From Cocos nucifera (taxonomy: Eukaryota > Streptophyta > Magnoliopsida > Arecales > Arecaceae), in assembly GCA_006176705.1 (NCBI GenBank), contig QRFJ01004322.1:55314-119313 (forward strand): a DNA stretch of 64,000 bases, written 5' to 3'. Below, piece by piece: positions 1 to 11,380 of this stretch (within the stretch, counting starts at the first letter, position 1; every line of letters begins with the position of its first letter). The notes below the pieces were generated by a model, which was given only the letters and a program-made list of their open reading frames with translations, did not search any database and was not told where the DNA came from. Position numbers and translations under genes: made by a program.

Positions 1-1315
1 GATCGGATCCTTGTTATTCTGATCGAGCTCAATAGGATCCCTTTATCAGACCTAGATATCATAGTATCTATCCAGCTAACATGGTACTCTACTGGATCTT
101 CTTAAAAGTGCTACTTTAATAGGCTCTGAGTTTGATCCGATCAAATTTGATTCTGTAGGTTTACTAGATTATGCGGTTCATTTTCTACCAGTCAAACTTT
201 TCCAAGTTTAACTTGATAGGCATTAGTTTCTTCTCTAAGAAACTTCTTTTGAAAAGGAATGCCCTACTGCTAATGAACATTTTATGTTCTTCAACATGGT
301 CGAATTAATAACCCTCGAATATCTATTGGACTAGGATTTAAGTTTATCTATATGTAAACCTATGACATAGGCCGATCAATCCTAAACTCGAAGGTAAGAG
401 AGTTTAGATCTATGCCCGATCCATATCCCATATGGAGTCTTTACAATAGATTTACTCGGTATATTGTCAGAGTAAAACTAGTAGTCACAAGAGCATAATC
501 CTAAAATAGACAGATAAGTGAACCCTATCATGGATTGAACCATGTCTAGCAAAGTTCAATTTTTTCTTTTAGATATACCGTGTTCCAAAAAAAATCCACT
601 GAAAGAGAATCCTATTCTCTCCTAGATATGTCACAAATTTATTGGATAAGTATTTACCTCCTCGATCTGATCGAAAAATTTTAATATCTTTTTTATTTTA
701 TTTTTTATTTTATTAATCATTTGAATATTTCAAATGATTCAGGCTAGACGCACCCATGCCCAGATAGGTTGTTTGTAATGAAATATTGATATCTTCCTTT
801 GGCACTTAAATTCATAGGTCCACATACATTACTATGTATGAGATTTAGAACTTTATCAGCTCGTTCACCTTTTCTAATAAAAGATGTTCTTATCATCTTT
901 CCAAGAAGACAAAACTCATAGGCTATCAATGATTCATAATCATTGATGTCAAGATTTTCCTCTCAAGCTAACCCATTTATCATGTTCTTGTCAAGATGAC
1001 TAAGCTTATAATGCTAAAGATAGACATCCATGACATAATCTAACTTGGATGTTTATTAAATGTGTACATTATATTTAATAGACTATATAAATATTAAATA
1101 TTATTTTTTTATTATCCATATATTATTATTATATTATTTATAATAATATCATAATATTTTTTTATTGATAAATGATAATCATCTCTGACCAAAAGGCCAA
1201 TAGAGATCATATTTATCATAAATGATGGACAATAGCGATAATTACTCAAAATGACATCTTTTGAAAATAAGCTTGATAATTCCTAAAGCTAGAATTGGAA
1301 CAGGACTTCCATCCC
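1..1315 (-). pseudogene. Copia R pol remnant: protease end, pre-integrase and integrase
   Basis: Minus-strand reading gives, in order: VGDGSPVP (region just after the protease active site, near 1310-1280); a long degenerate stretch; then near 1000-745 the pre-integrase/integrase boundary with SHLDKNMINGL, CLLGKM, LIHSNVCGPM and GRYQYFIT. Next comes the integrase core with RSDRGGKYLSNKF near 690-630, and the downstream integrase/linker pieces PSKSIVKTPYGIW and KLSYLRV at about 460-380. The family would normally encode a polyprotein in which integrase inserts the cDNA. Stops and frameshifts are frequent, so it cannot be functional. The closest open piece is 744-929. Confidence 0.75.
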
Positions 1316-1439
1316 CAACATTCAGATATTTTTCATCATTTTCAAACATTCCACCTACCTATAGTCCTTGCAACAAATTGCATAAGACCACAAATATTTA
1401 ATACCTAGGTAGTAGAATTACATATAGAAAAATTTCAAG

Positions 1440-1740
1440 GTGTCATCATATAACATTCTTGATAAGCAACTCTTGCTTCTTTCTCTTGTTCAGTTTATTA
1501 TGATCAAGAAAAGCAAGACAATTCTTCTTTCTATGACCCTGCTTCTAATAGTAGAAGCACTATGCCTGATTTGGGTCAATATTAGACTAATTTTTTTGAC
1601 TGGACTTAGAAGCCCCAATATGAATCCATTCATACTGCTGAACCAAATTCAACTTTTAATACTAATTATCGAAGTTGGGTCCCATAAGTCATCACTGTCT
1701 AACAATGATTGGAGCAATTAGGATTTAGCCTTAGTTTCAG
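1440..1740 (-). pseudogene. Copia R gag C-terminal fragment with zinc knuckle
   Basis: Minus-strand translation across 1559-1514 gives CFYY, a stop, KQGHRKKNC, a degraded CCHC knuckle of Copia gag. The second Cys is Tyr and there is a stop codon inside. It is followed by a short basic stretch of the kind that precedes protease in Copia polyproteins. The gag N-terminus is not recognisable in 1740-3750, which is AT-rich leader plus decayed sequence. The plus-strand open frame over the same bases is a shadow. Confidence 0.55.
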
Positions 1741-2547
1741 AAAAGAAAATAATAACCTAATGTATATGGATTATTTTAAGCCTAGAGACTTGGACTTTAG
1801 TCTTAAGATTCTTCCACTATTTTATTCGAATTGATAGCCTTTATCTCTAATTTAGAAAATTACTTTAATTTTTTAGTAGGTACTAGAATCCACATAGACT
1901 ACACACAAGCCCAACTTTGGTCGGCTAACCCATGTACATCTACGGGTAGGTTCATTAATGAATTATTTCTCCAAATAACTTCTAGTAATTTAATTTTTTC
2001 CTAGAAATCTAATCAGTAGGCTTTGGCCTCCACTATAAGGATTCAGTTTGGTCCAACCATTAACATGATCATACTTGGTACATCTAATCGACGAATGATT
2101 AAGCCCAATTTTGGTTGGCCAATCTAACCACCATTAGAAAGATACTTTCAAGTTATCATATTATGAATGATAATTTTATTAGTCAATAAGCACTAGGCCT
2201 TTGGGCCTCCAATGATTATTGAGTTAATGGATCCATTATCAGCTAACTTAATGGGAGGCGATGACTCAGTTATCTCCATAACTGTCATTTTAAGGATCTA
2301 ATAATTTTAAAGAATTTAAATTATTAGTGACTTAAGGATAGAAAGGATATGGATCAATTTGCTTCCACTAACTTCACCAAGTGAAGTTCTTCCATTGACT
2401 TCTCAAGTCTTTGACAAGGACTAGGATCAATATCGGTCCATGGGTACTTAGATCAGTATCATTGAATAAAATCAATCTCATTGATTTTCTATGTAACATG
2501 GGTTAGTACGAATCAATGAGCAACCTAATCAAGACCTGATTAACCAC

Positions 2548-2695
2548 ATTGGTCAGATAAGTGAGATTGGTGGGAGGATCTGCCAAGGCTTGCCTTAGAC
2601 ACCATCAAAGATCACCAGGTAAGTGGGTTGCCAATTAAAAATCACCGGTCTGGGAATGTCAGACTTACCTAAGACATCAATTGATTTATCAATTT
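2548..2695 (-). other. Shared leader module, Copia R copy
   Basis: Non-coding stretch in the 5' leader of R. In the sense (minus) direction it contains TTAGGTAAGTC, then CCCACTTACCTGG, then GGTGTCTAAGGCAAGC, then CCCACCAATCTCACTTA. The same ordered motifs occur in the leaders of Copia A, Copia C and the Athila-like units (see findings). Function is unknown. Candidates are a packaging or dimerisation structure, a translation-control leader, or a splice-related signal. Confidence 0.6.
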
Positions 2696-3753
2696 TGATT
2701 TGGTCTATCTAAAGACTTTGGCTCGACCACTAAGCCATGATTAGTATCCATTTGTTAGATATATCAACTTTGATCAACTACAACTATTGAATTAATCTAT
2801 AGAAATGACCTAATCCTAATTCACTATTAATTAGATTTGATCAATTTTTTAACTTAGTCCATATTTAATCTAACCCTAGGTCTAACCCAATTTAAGGACC
2901 TGATCAAAGCTAACCCATTATCCTTTAATCCATGTTTTATGAAATTATCTTAGGATCTTTAAATCATAAATCTAGATCCTAAATAATTACTTAATTCTTA
3001 ATTAAGTTCAAGGCTTATGGGTTTGGATTTATGAAATCTCAGAACTAATTTTTGAGTTGATCATTTAAAATATTTTTAAGTTATAAATAATTTACATTAA
3101 ATCATATTTAATACATGGTTTTAGATCTGATTTATTTTAATATTTAGATCACATCTTGTAGTTTCAAATCTTAGATTTTGTAGAAAGTAAGTTCTCAATT
3201 TAAATTCTACAAAATAAATATATCATACGTATACATTCTAAATTCAAAATAAAAACTACATATCAACATATGCAACAAGAGGATCTAGATCTAAATATAA
3301 AATACATCATATGAATCAGATCATAAATCATTTAAATTTAGATTTAAAATCTAAAATAAATAATAAATTATTTTAGATCTCATCTAATATATTGATGATT
3401 TAGGTTATTCAAGTCAGCACATACTAGGACAACATCTTCACTGTAGCAGGACAATCTTATAATCAGTATATTCAATCCGATATTATTTAGATCTAACCTA
3501 AATAATCCAAAATAGATCTAAAATTAATTTAATTTTAAATTTAAAATTAAAAAAATAAATCATAAAATTATTTAGATCATATTTAATTTATTCATGATTT
3601 AAAAATAGATTAACACAACTAGGACAATCTTTCTACTATAAAGGATAAATCTAATAGCAGTACAATCTTATAATCAATATGTGCAATCTTTAAAATTTTA
3701 TTTTTGAATTTATCTTAATGAAAACATGATCATGTTACAATAGAACCTAGATT

Positions 3754-3764
3754 CTCTAATACCA
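3754..3764 (-). other. Primer-binding site of Copia R
   Basis: On the minus strand TGGTATTAGAG lies one base after the LTR end. It is one mismatch from TGGTATCAGAG, the usual plant Copia PBS complementary to the 3' end of initiator tRNA-Met. Confidence 0.7.
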
Positions 3765-3765
3765 T

Positions 3766-6639
3766 TGATGAAAAATATGCAGAATTTCATGCTTGAATTT
3801 CAAAACTTTTTTGAAATAAAATATAGTGGAAGATGTAGATTAAATTATTTAATCTATAATAGCATGTAATCTAATTACTAAACTCTATATCTAGGATCTA
3901 TAACATGTCATAATGCATTCATAAATTTGAAAATAAATATTTTGATATTGATCAAATCAATACCTAGATCTAGAATAGTTCTAGATCTAAACCCTAGATC
4001 GCATCTAGGTGAGAGAAGAGATCAAATCTCTTACCTTCGCATTGGTCAAGAACTCTGTAGTTGATTTTTGTTGTTGTCTTTTGAGCTACACATGCATCCG
4101 ATCATTACAGGTAATCCACATGAGGTTGCAACATAAATCGGAGGTTCATCGAACAAAGATCTGCTCAAAGTTCTAGCTTCTCATGAATCCCTCCTGATGG
4201 TTAATCTAAAATTTATTCTTCTGATCTCTTAGATACTTTAAGAGATAAAGAATAAGAGGAGGAATAAGAAGAAATCCAACCTTTGGATCTTCCAAAAATC
4301 AAAAAATAAAAATAAGAAAAAACATCCTAAGAGAAGATAGATCTTCTCTTTCAAGACATCAATGATTGATGTCCTAAAAATATCTCTATATTAGGATAAG
4401 AGGAGACCTTCTCCTCTAGATATTTTTCATATTTTTAGATCTAAAATTATCTATTTTTTTCATAAAAAATTCTCATAAATAAATAGAGAAGAAAGGTTCT
4501 CAAAAAAATCCTAAGAAAACACCTTTCTTCTCTTCTTCTTCTCTCATCAGGACATGATAAGATCATGTCAAAAAAGAACATCATGCCCCAACAACTTGGA
4601 GCACTCATCCCCACACCCTATTCTTATCTCTCTCTTAGATTTTTTATCACATAAAAATACATAAAAGAATAGGAAGAAAAAGCTTAAAGGAAAAAACCAA
4701 GAGAAGATAATCTTCTCTTACCTTTGTCTTCATCAAGACATGAACTTTTCATATCCTAATGAAAACATTTTCTCCAAGAAAGTAGGAAACTCAAACCACC
4801 ATGCCCCCTCTCTCTTTTCTTCTGACTTTTGCCATGGAATCCTAGGGATTTTTTATGCCTATTTTCAATCACATAGGAGGCATGCAAAAATAAGGCATGA
4901 CTTGGTCAAAAGACCTAGTCAAAGAGGAAAAGCATGGACTCTTAAGGGAGGTGTCCAACTCTTGGACGCTCCACCCTAAAAATCAAGCATGAGATCTCTC
5001 TATTCCATTCATAAAAGGAAAATACAAAGGGAGACAAAAAATAGGTTGGCGTGGGAAAAGAATGCGCAAGAGAGAGGGAGAAATTTTGGTTTCATGGAAC
5101 TCTATCTCATCTTGCCATGTTTGACCAATTCAAACAAGATTCCAAATACATATTTTGATACCCAAAACTATCTGATGTGGGGTGTGGAGACCTCTCATTA
5201 GCGTGAGAAATCTCAGGCCAATAATGAAAAAAAATGGCATGGGTTTTTCTATCTTGGCGTAAGGAAAGGAGTGAGAGTCTCAGTCCTATTGGGACTCCTC
5301 TTGTTTGACTAGATCAAAACTATTTTAAATCCAATTAAAATAAGATTAGTGTAAGCCTAATTATGAGTGATCCTAGTCTAACTAGAAATCCAATTAAGTC
5401 AAGTTTAAATCATATTTAAATCTAATTTAAATCCTATGTTAATTTAGAATTAGGTGCATTCAAGTTCTGGTCCAACAACGACTTGGTCTTCCTTGCAATT
5501 AGCTTATCCAATAAATCAATTGGACTTAATCCAATTAAGTCTAAACCAATTTTAATTGAATCTAATTCAATTAGACTTGATCTCAACTTGATAGTTCAAT
5601 CAAATTGAGCTAATTAGCAATCCAATTGCTAATCGATCCTCCTACAATACTTGCATTAGATCAAACATCAATCGTATTGATTGTTTGATCTTAGAATGAT
5701 TCTCAATCATCGATTAACTATCTGATTAGATTATAACTTCTTATGTGTGTGATCCCATAGATTTGAACCTAAGTCGATAGCATAGAAACTAATTTCTATA
5801 TCAATTAAAGTAACCATCTTGCAATGGTTTCCCACGTCCGGATAGGTTGAATGTATGCAAAGCAACATTCTTAGAATCCTGGCCTATGGTTACCGTATAA
5901 TTCTTTCCTATGACCAATAATGCTGAAGATGACTTTGAGTAAGCTATCAACACCCATAAAAGTCATCTCTATTATATCTCAAAATTTTGCAGCTCTCGTG
6001 ACTCCTCATGAGGATTACTCAGGCCTAGATTTTGCTAAATTGAAATACAACAAGTCATTCTCTTCCTAAAGTTAATCAAGAGTGGTCAATCCCATCTTGA
6101 CTCACACACCAACTCTACAAGTACTTGACTATATTCAAAAACTTTTCAAATTTATATTAGAAATACAGGCAGTCCGATACCAAAGTATAGTGAGTTGCTT
6201 GCAAGTCACCATGGTGATCTCAGGTCGGAGGGACACTTATACCCATTGGCCTTAGCTAGCTACTCTTTATAGTAGAGTGCTATATTGATCACGTTCAGTG
6301 TAGATATGCTCCTACATCTTACCTGGATGCCATACCAGTGTCTCCACGTCACTTGGTTATGAGGACAATCAATGCATATGGCATATAGCGACTTGCACTC
6401 AATAAGTTAACATCCTTATTAATAACTTATCATTTGGTTGTGAATAGTTTAAGAATAATCTAATAATCCTCCTTTATCAATTGATTATAGTTCTAAGAAT
6501 TTTATCATAATTTAGAAATTTATTTAAGGAAGATAGAACTTTTATAATGAACAGCCAAATAACTATTATTATTCAATAATTCATATACAGGTTCCAATTA
6601 TCTACAACTTAGATGATTGGCTTTAGGACACATTTTTCA
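3766..6639 (-). repeat. 5' LTR of Copia R
   Basis: The LTR starts on the minus strand as TGAAAAATGTGTCC followed by AAAGCCAATCATC, and ends in CATCA directly before the PBS. The same start and body are recognisable in the solo LTR at 16720-18593 and the fragment at 29980-31226, including a shared stretch about lacking/keeping an ATAAGT/ACTTGC-rich region and a 'GGTATCGGAC' stretch. It is about 2.87 kb, roughly 1 kb longer than the solo copy, which has an internal deletion of several hundred bases. The exact outer boundary is uncertain by a few bases. Confidence 0.7.
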
Positions 6640-8466
6640 ATAAGAAGAACCTAATCACATAGGTAGCTACACCGAGAGGTTCGCTATTTGATTCTGATGG
6701 ATTGCCATCATATACTGCTAGGTGTCACTAGTGGATTTTGGGATCAATTAGAATTATCTTGATGATCGATAATTCTAATTGGATGAATCGAAAGAGTTCT
6801 AATCCATCGAAAAAAATTTCGATGATGTTAATGTTGGAGATCACGACATGTCCCATTACTATACATAATTGAACCTAATTGGATCACACAGATAAGGGGG
6901 TGGATTTGGATGTCATCAATTAAGCTAATCTATTTCAATTGATTTTGATTAGATTTAATTAGGTTCAAGAAAATCATGCTAGCACATGATTGAGCCTAAT
7001 ATTCTCCTTTTGTTGTCTTTCTAGTTCATCTCGACTAAGCCAAATTAGATTTGGCTCTCTCAAAAACTCTATCCTAGTCTGACTAAAATTTATCTAGATC
7101 AAAAAAGTATTGTCCTAACCTAATCTAGGCTTGTCCTAATCCATCGGATGGAAATAGGATAAGACCTGCTAATTTTTGGAACTATTTGGACAAAACTCAT
7201 CTGAAAACTCTATAGAGATTTATCTTGATTTGACTAGACCTTATCCTGACCTGATCATGGCTTATCCTAAATCTCATAAGATGGGAACAAGATAAGGGTT
7301 GTCTTTGCTAGATTAGGGCTTGTCCTAAAATCATGAGATGAAATTTGGACAAGCCTCTTTTGAAAATTTTGGATGGATTTTTCTTGATCTAACTAGACCA
7401 AGTCCTGGCCTGATCAAGGCTTGTTCTAACTTGATGAGGACTTATCTAAAATCCATTAAATGGGACTTAAAAAAAGTTTTGTCCTAAATCCCATAAGATG
7501 GGAATAGGACAAGGGTCAAATGTTGACCCAGTTTGTAGGAAAGAAAGGGAGAGCGACGTGCGCCCCCTAAAGACTTTCTTGGGGTGCCCCCCCTTGGGAT
7601 TTACATGAGGGAGAGAGGGCCACATCCTCTCTTGGATGTTCACCCCATAAGGATTAACGTGGAGACCCCCTTTCGAAAGAATTTTGATTGGATCAAAGAG
7701 TTTGATTTGGATCAAACTCTGGGAGATAAGAGTTCTACGCCAAGCCCTCATCCTTGTCAAAATTTTTTTGGGATTTTTGTGTGATAAAAATTTAGAAGAA
7801 TGTGGTGTGTGGCATGGAGATCAATGAAGAGTCCTTCTGCTTGTTGGCTTTGACCCGTTCAAAGTCACATGCGAAAGGACTCTTAACTAGGTCTATAAAT
7901 AAGATCTTGCGCACATTGTTTGTGCATGAAAATTAATCTACGGTGAAGTTCTACCAGTTTCTCTACCTCCACATCATTTATTCCTGATCCTCTCCCTCTT
8001 CTCCATGCCCAAGGAGTTGGGCGATTCAGCCATCAAACGTTGATGACTGCTGTTGCGAAGATCGAGTCTAGAAGACCTTGATCGAGAGATAGACGTGCTG
8101 CTATCGGAGATTAGATCGAAGGTACATCAATTTGATTCCAGATCTAATATTTGGAGATCAGATCCAGAAGGAGGAGACCTTTAGATCTGGCCCAAGTGGA
8201 CTATGGTAGAGGTCGGATGCATGCACGGCTAGATCCAGAACCTCAATAATAATAGATCATCGCTGTAGGATTGCATGGTTCACCCGATTAGGTGATATTA
8301 GATATCACTATTTTATTTTATTTTTATTTATAAATTTTAGATCAATCTAATTAGATTTGAAAACTCTTAAATTTGATTAGATCAAGAAAATTTTTTTAAA
8401 TTATTTTGCTGCAAATCTGATCCGATCACATGCATCCTATGGTAGAAAAATCTAATTTTTTCTTCA
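6640..8466 (+). repeat. Copia A LTR1, 5'-truncated
   Basis: It aligns by eye from AAGAACC(T/C)AATCAC onward with LTR2 (from about 14226) and LTR3 (from about 28205), and ends in TTCTTCA two bases before the PBS. About 760 bp of the LTR start are missing. A TATA box (TATAAATA, 7894-7901) is followed by the presumed transcription start. The region 7195-7745, including the GC-richer stretch around 7555-7680, is present here and in LTR3 but deleted in LTR2. Open frames at 7467-7784 lie inside the LTR on both strands and look fortuitous. Confidence 0.8.
7894..7901 (+). promoter_or_regulatory. TATA box in Copia A LTR1
   Basis: TATAAATA preceded by a GGTC context. The same box is conserved in LTR2 at 14941-14948 and in LTR3 at 29462-29469, at the equivalent place about 570 bp before the LTR end, consistent with the U3/R boundary. 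Confidence 0.6.
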
Positions 8467-8468
8467 AC

Positions 8469-8480
8469 TGGTATCAGAGC
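8469..8480 (+). other. Primer-binding site, Copia A int1
   Basis: TGGTATCAGAGC, two bases after the LTR1 end. It matches the standard Copia PBS complementary to initiator tRNA-Met. Confidence 0.9.
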
Positions 8481-10496
8481 CGGGCTGCCTATTCTAGATC
8501 TATCTTTAAGTTGATCTAAAATTATTTTTATAATTTAATTTTTAATTTTTAGATATTACATGAGATGTAATCAGATCTGAAATCAAAAACTACATATTTT
8601 AAAATTATATATTTGATATATACAATGCATGTTCTAGTCTAGATCTATAGTTCTATATCATGGTAGTCATTCAAATATGTTTTAGATTAGATCTGATTTA
8701 ATTTTTATGATTTGATCATTTAAGTTTTAGATGTTGCATTAGATGTAATCACATATGAAACATAAGATCTAATTTAAAATCTTGATATATATGATATAGG
8801 CAGTGCGCATCAAGACTAGATCTATAGTTTAATGTCATAGTCCAGGTCAAAAATTTTATGAAATATTTGTTTAATTTTTTATAGATTATAAAATTTAATT
8901 AGTTAGATTTTAGATATTATATGTGATATAATTAGATCTAAAAGCATGAGATGTATTTAAAATTTCATGTGTGTGACATATGCAATGCATGTCTAGACTA
9001 GTTCCATAGATCTACATCATGAGTAGTCTAGATTAAAAATTTTTATGATGAGATCTTTTAAAATTTTATTTTTAGATATTACATTAGATGTAATCAGATC
9101 TAAAATATAAATTTAAATATTAAATTCAATACATTAGTTGTATGCAAAATATGTATAGATTAGATCTTAAATCATGTAACAGTTATATGCTTTAGATCTA
9201 ATAGTTTTGTAGTATAGTTCATATTTTTGATTAAGGCATTCCCCTTGGCCATCTGGTCATAAGAGTAAGAAGGGTTTAAAGACCCTCTCTTTTCATTCGA
9301 TGGAGTGCTCTTACGACTGTAGGGGTGCTGCGAGTTTGTCCTTAATTAGAAATCAAAAAATTACTTTTCTACAAAACCCTAGATCCTGAAATCCTAAGAT
9401 TTTTTATACATATTTTATTATTAAATCCTTAAACTTAATTAAGAATTAAGTTTATGAAATTAATTAGATCTAAAAATTATGAATTTTTAGATCTAAGATA
9501 CCTCCATAAAACATAGATTCAGGTATGGGTAGCTCAATTAGGTCTAGCAGTTGATCGAATCAAATTTAGTGTTGATTAGGTGGGATCGAGAGTGCTTAGA
9601 ATTGACCAGCCCAATAGTTATAAGTCTTGGTTAAGGTTGACTTACAGTCTCATATGGTCGATCAAGTTAAGACCTAATTTGACTTTGCAGTTCGAGCCTG
9701 GATTGTAGGCTAACCTAATTAGTTCTAGTCAGACAAGTCGATGTCTAAGATAAGTATGGCAGATGTGATTAGTGGTCTTTAATTAGAAGCTACTTGAACT
9801 GAATGTGTTCATGGTGAGTTAATTGCATATTTCTTCCACTGATCTTATCTGGTTGATTGGGTCGACTCAATTTTGGTTTGAGATGGCAAACGATTCGAGC
9901 TAATCCATGCCACTAGGTTAGTCATAATTATTATGACTAGTAGAGTCTAAGAGATCAAATCAAATCTTTCTAAGAAAATATTAAGGTCTAGGTCTTCCAT
10001 CATTGTAAATGTACAAATCCTTCCCGGGGTTGATTGTCCTCAACTGGATACAATGGTTCATTTGCACTAGGAAGATGCAACCATATCTATTAGGCATTGG
10101 ATACTATGGGTTGGACTCAATATTCTGGATACGGTGAGGGTCCCAATCAAGAATCGAATTCATGCAAATGGTGGGTCTGGCTTAACTAAGGAGTGGAGCA
10201 ATATTTCGGGCATGTGAGCTTCATGAATTAGAGACTAGGTTTAGGTGTACCATTTTTATAGAAACATTGGACAAGAGCTGTCCACTCATCGATTGACCCA
10301 TCATCAATAATCGTTAGGTGAGGTGTGAGCTAGTCGGTGGGATCGCACCATCCACTAGAAATCATTGATCGTAGAGATTTTTGCATCTCTACCCAGGGAG
10401 TGCAGGGATCTGAGAAAATAGTGGAAGACTAATTTGTTTAAAAATAGAATTTCAAAATAAATTAGTCAAGTCAAATTACAAGTCTAACTAAAAACT
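8481..10496 (+). other. Copia A int1 untranslated leader
   Basis: About 2 kb between PBS and gag with no coding potential. It is AT-rich in its first half, with recurring ATTAGATGTAATCAGATC-type phrases that look like degenerate short tandem repeats (8545-9110). It then holds the shared leader module (9725-9870) and a conserved stretch to the gag start. The equivalent int2 leader (15529-15774 plus 22963-24473) aligns by eye, except for the part removed around the Gypsy insertion. Confidence 0.65.
9725..9870 (+). other. Shared leader module, Copia A int1 copy
   Basis: Contains GTCGATGTCTAAGATAAG, TGGTCTTTAATTAGAAGC, then TCTTCCACTGATCTTATCTGG and TTGATTGGG in order. The pair AGATAAG and CTTATCT is self-complementary. 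In the sister unit int2 the same pair reads AGGTAAG and CTTACCT, a compensatory change. See findings for the other copies. Confidence 0.6.
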
Positions 10497-11380
10497 TTGA
10501 CTCTCTACAGAAAAATATCTGTGTCAAATCTCCTAGCCCGAATCCTAGATACCCACAAGTTGACCAGATCAATTTATAAGGATTGGCTAAAGAACTTTAA
10601 AATTATTTTGGGTTCAAAAAAGCTGGCTTATATATTGGACCAGGACCAACCCTACTTTACCAGCACATTCGACCATGGATCAGAGAGCATCTTATGAAAA
10701 ATGATCAGACGATGATAACAAAGCTCAGTGCTACATGTTGGGCTCAATGTTAGATGAGTTGTAGTGCCAACATAAAGATATTAGGACTGCTCACTAAATG
10801 TTAGCTCACCTATAAGAGTTGTTTGGTGATCAGAGTGGCACAGCATGTTATCAAGTCTCCAAGAGACTGTTTAAGGTGTAGATGCGTGATGGATAGTCGA
10901 TCCAAGATCATTGCTTGATGATGATCATGGATCTAGAAGAGCTTGAGAAGCTCGATATCTTGATGGATAAGGATTGTAGATTAATGTGATCCTGCAGTCC
11001 TTGAGAGATTCGTATGGATAGTTCATTATAAACTTCTATCTGAATTAGCTCCAGTGCACCTTGGTCGAGTTAATGAATATGCTGGTTACTGTTGAGCAAA
11101 ATTTGAAGAGTTCAAATGACTCAGTTCTATCTTTGGAGTGGACTTTTTCAAAGAGAAAGTCTTTTGGACCAAAGTAGAAGAAGTTTGCGAAGAAGCAGAA
11201 AACAAAAGAAAAAAACAAGGATGATCCAAAGAAGAAGACCATGGAGAAGGAAAAGTGTTTCCACTACAACTCCAATGGTCATTGAAAGCAGAACTATCCT
11301 GTATGCCTGGCCAGCCCAAAGAACAAGAAGGAAGGAGGGCCAAAACAGTTTAGAGATAGTATCTATGGCACCTTAGGCTA
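10497..11380 (+). pseudogene. Copia A int1 gag, broken
   Basis: Translation gives the gag N-terminus with DWLKNFKIILGSKKLAYILDQD (UBN2-type Copia gag; 10510-10690). Past a frameshift come the helical middle with LQELFGDQ, VSKRLFK and DHCLTMI, a Lys-rich stretch around 11130-11240, and a degraded zinc knuckle (CFHYNSNGHWKQNYPVC, near 11258-11310). The gag product would form the capsid-like particle. The ATG used in the sister unit (24474) reads ATA here, so the only in-frame start is the upstream 10497 ATG. Several stops and frameshifts make it a pseudogene. Reverse-strand frames over 11045-11343 are shadows. Confidence 0.8.

Larger units (their letters stand above)
1..6639 (-). mobile_element. 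Ty1/Copia retrotransposon 'R', 5' part, minus strand
   Basis: Reading the minus strand from 6639 downward there is an LTR (to 3766), a primer-binding site matching the initiator-tRNA-Met type, a long AT-rich leader, a decayed gag with a zinc-knuckle remnant near 1514-1559, and a pol remnant (protease end, pre-integrase zinc region, integrase core, start of the RT linker) running to base 1. The other LTR and the RT/RNase H part would lie outside the window. All frames are broken, so this is an old copy. Its LTR ends within Copia A LTR sequence at about 6640, so R probably inserted into LTR1 of array A. Two more R-family LTR pieces occur at 16720-18593 and 29980-31226. Confidence 0.8.

Noticed and set aside
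1440..1721. 93-codon plus-strand frame
   Set aside because: The opposite strand reads as Copia gag with a zinc-knuckle remnant, which fits the surrounding minus-strand element.
7467..7784. Two opposing open frames in Copia A LTR1 (also 29056-29436 in LTR3)
   Set aside because: Inside an LTR, absent from LTR2 by deletion, and changed in frame between LTR1 and LTR3.
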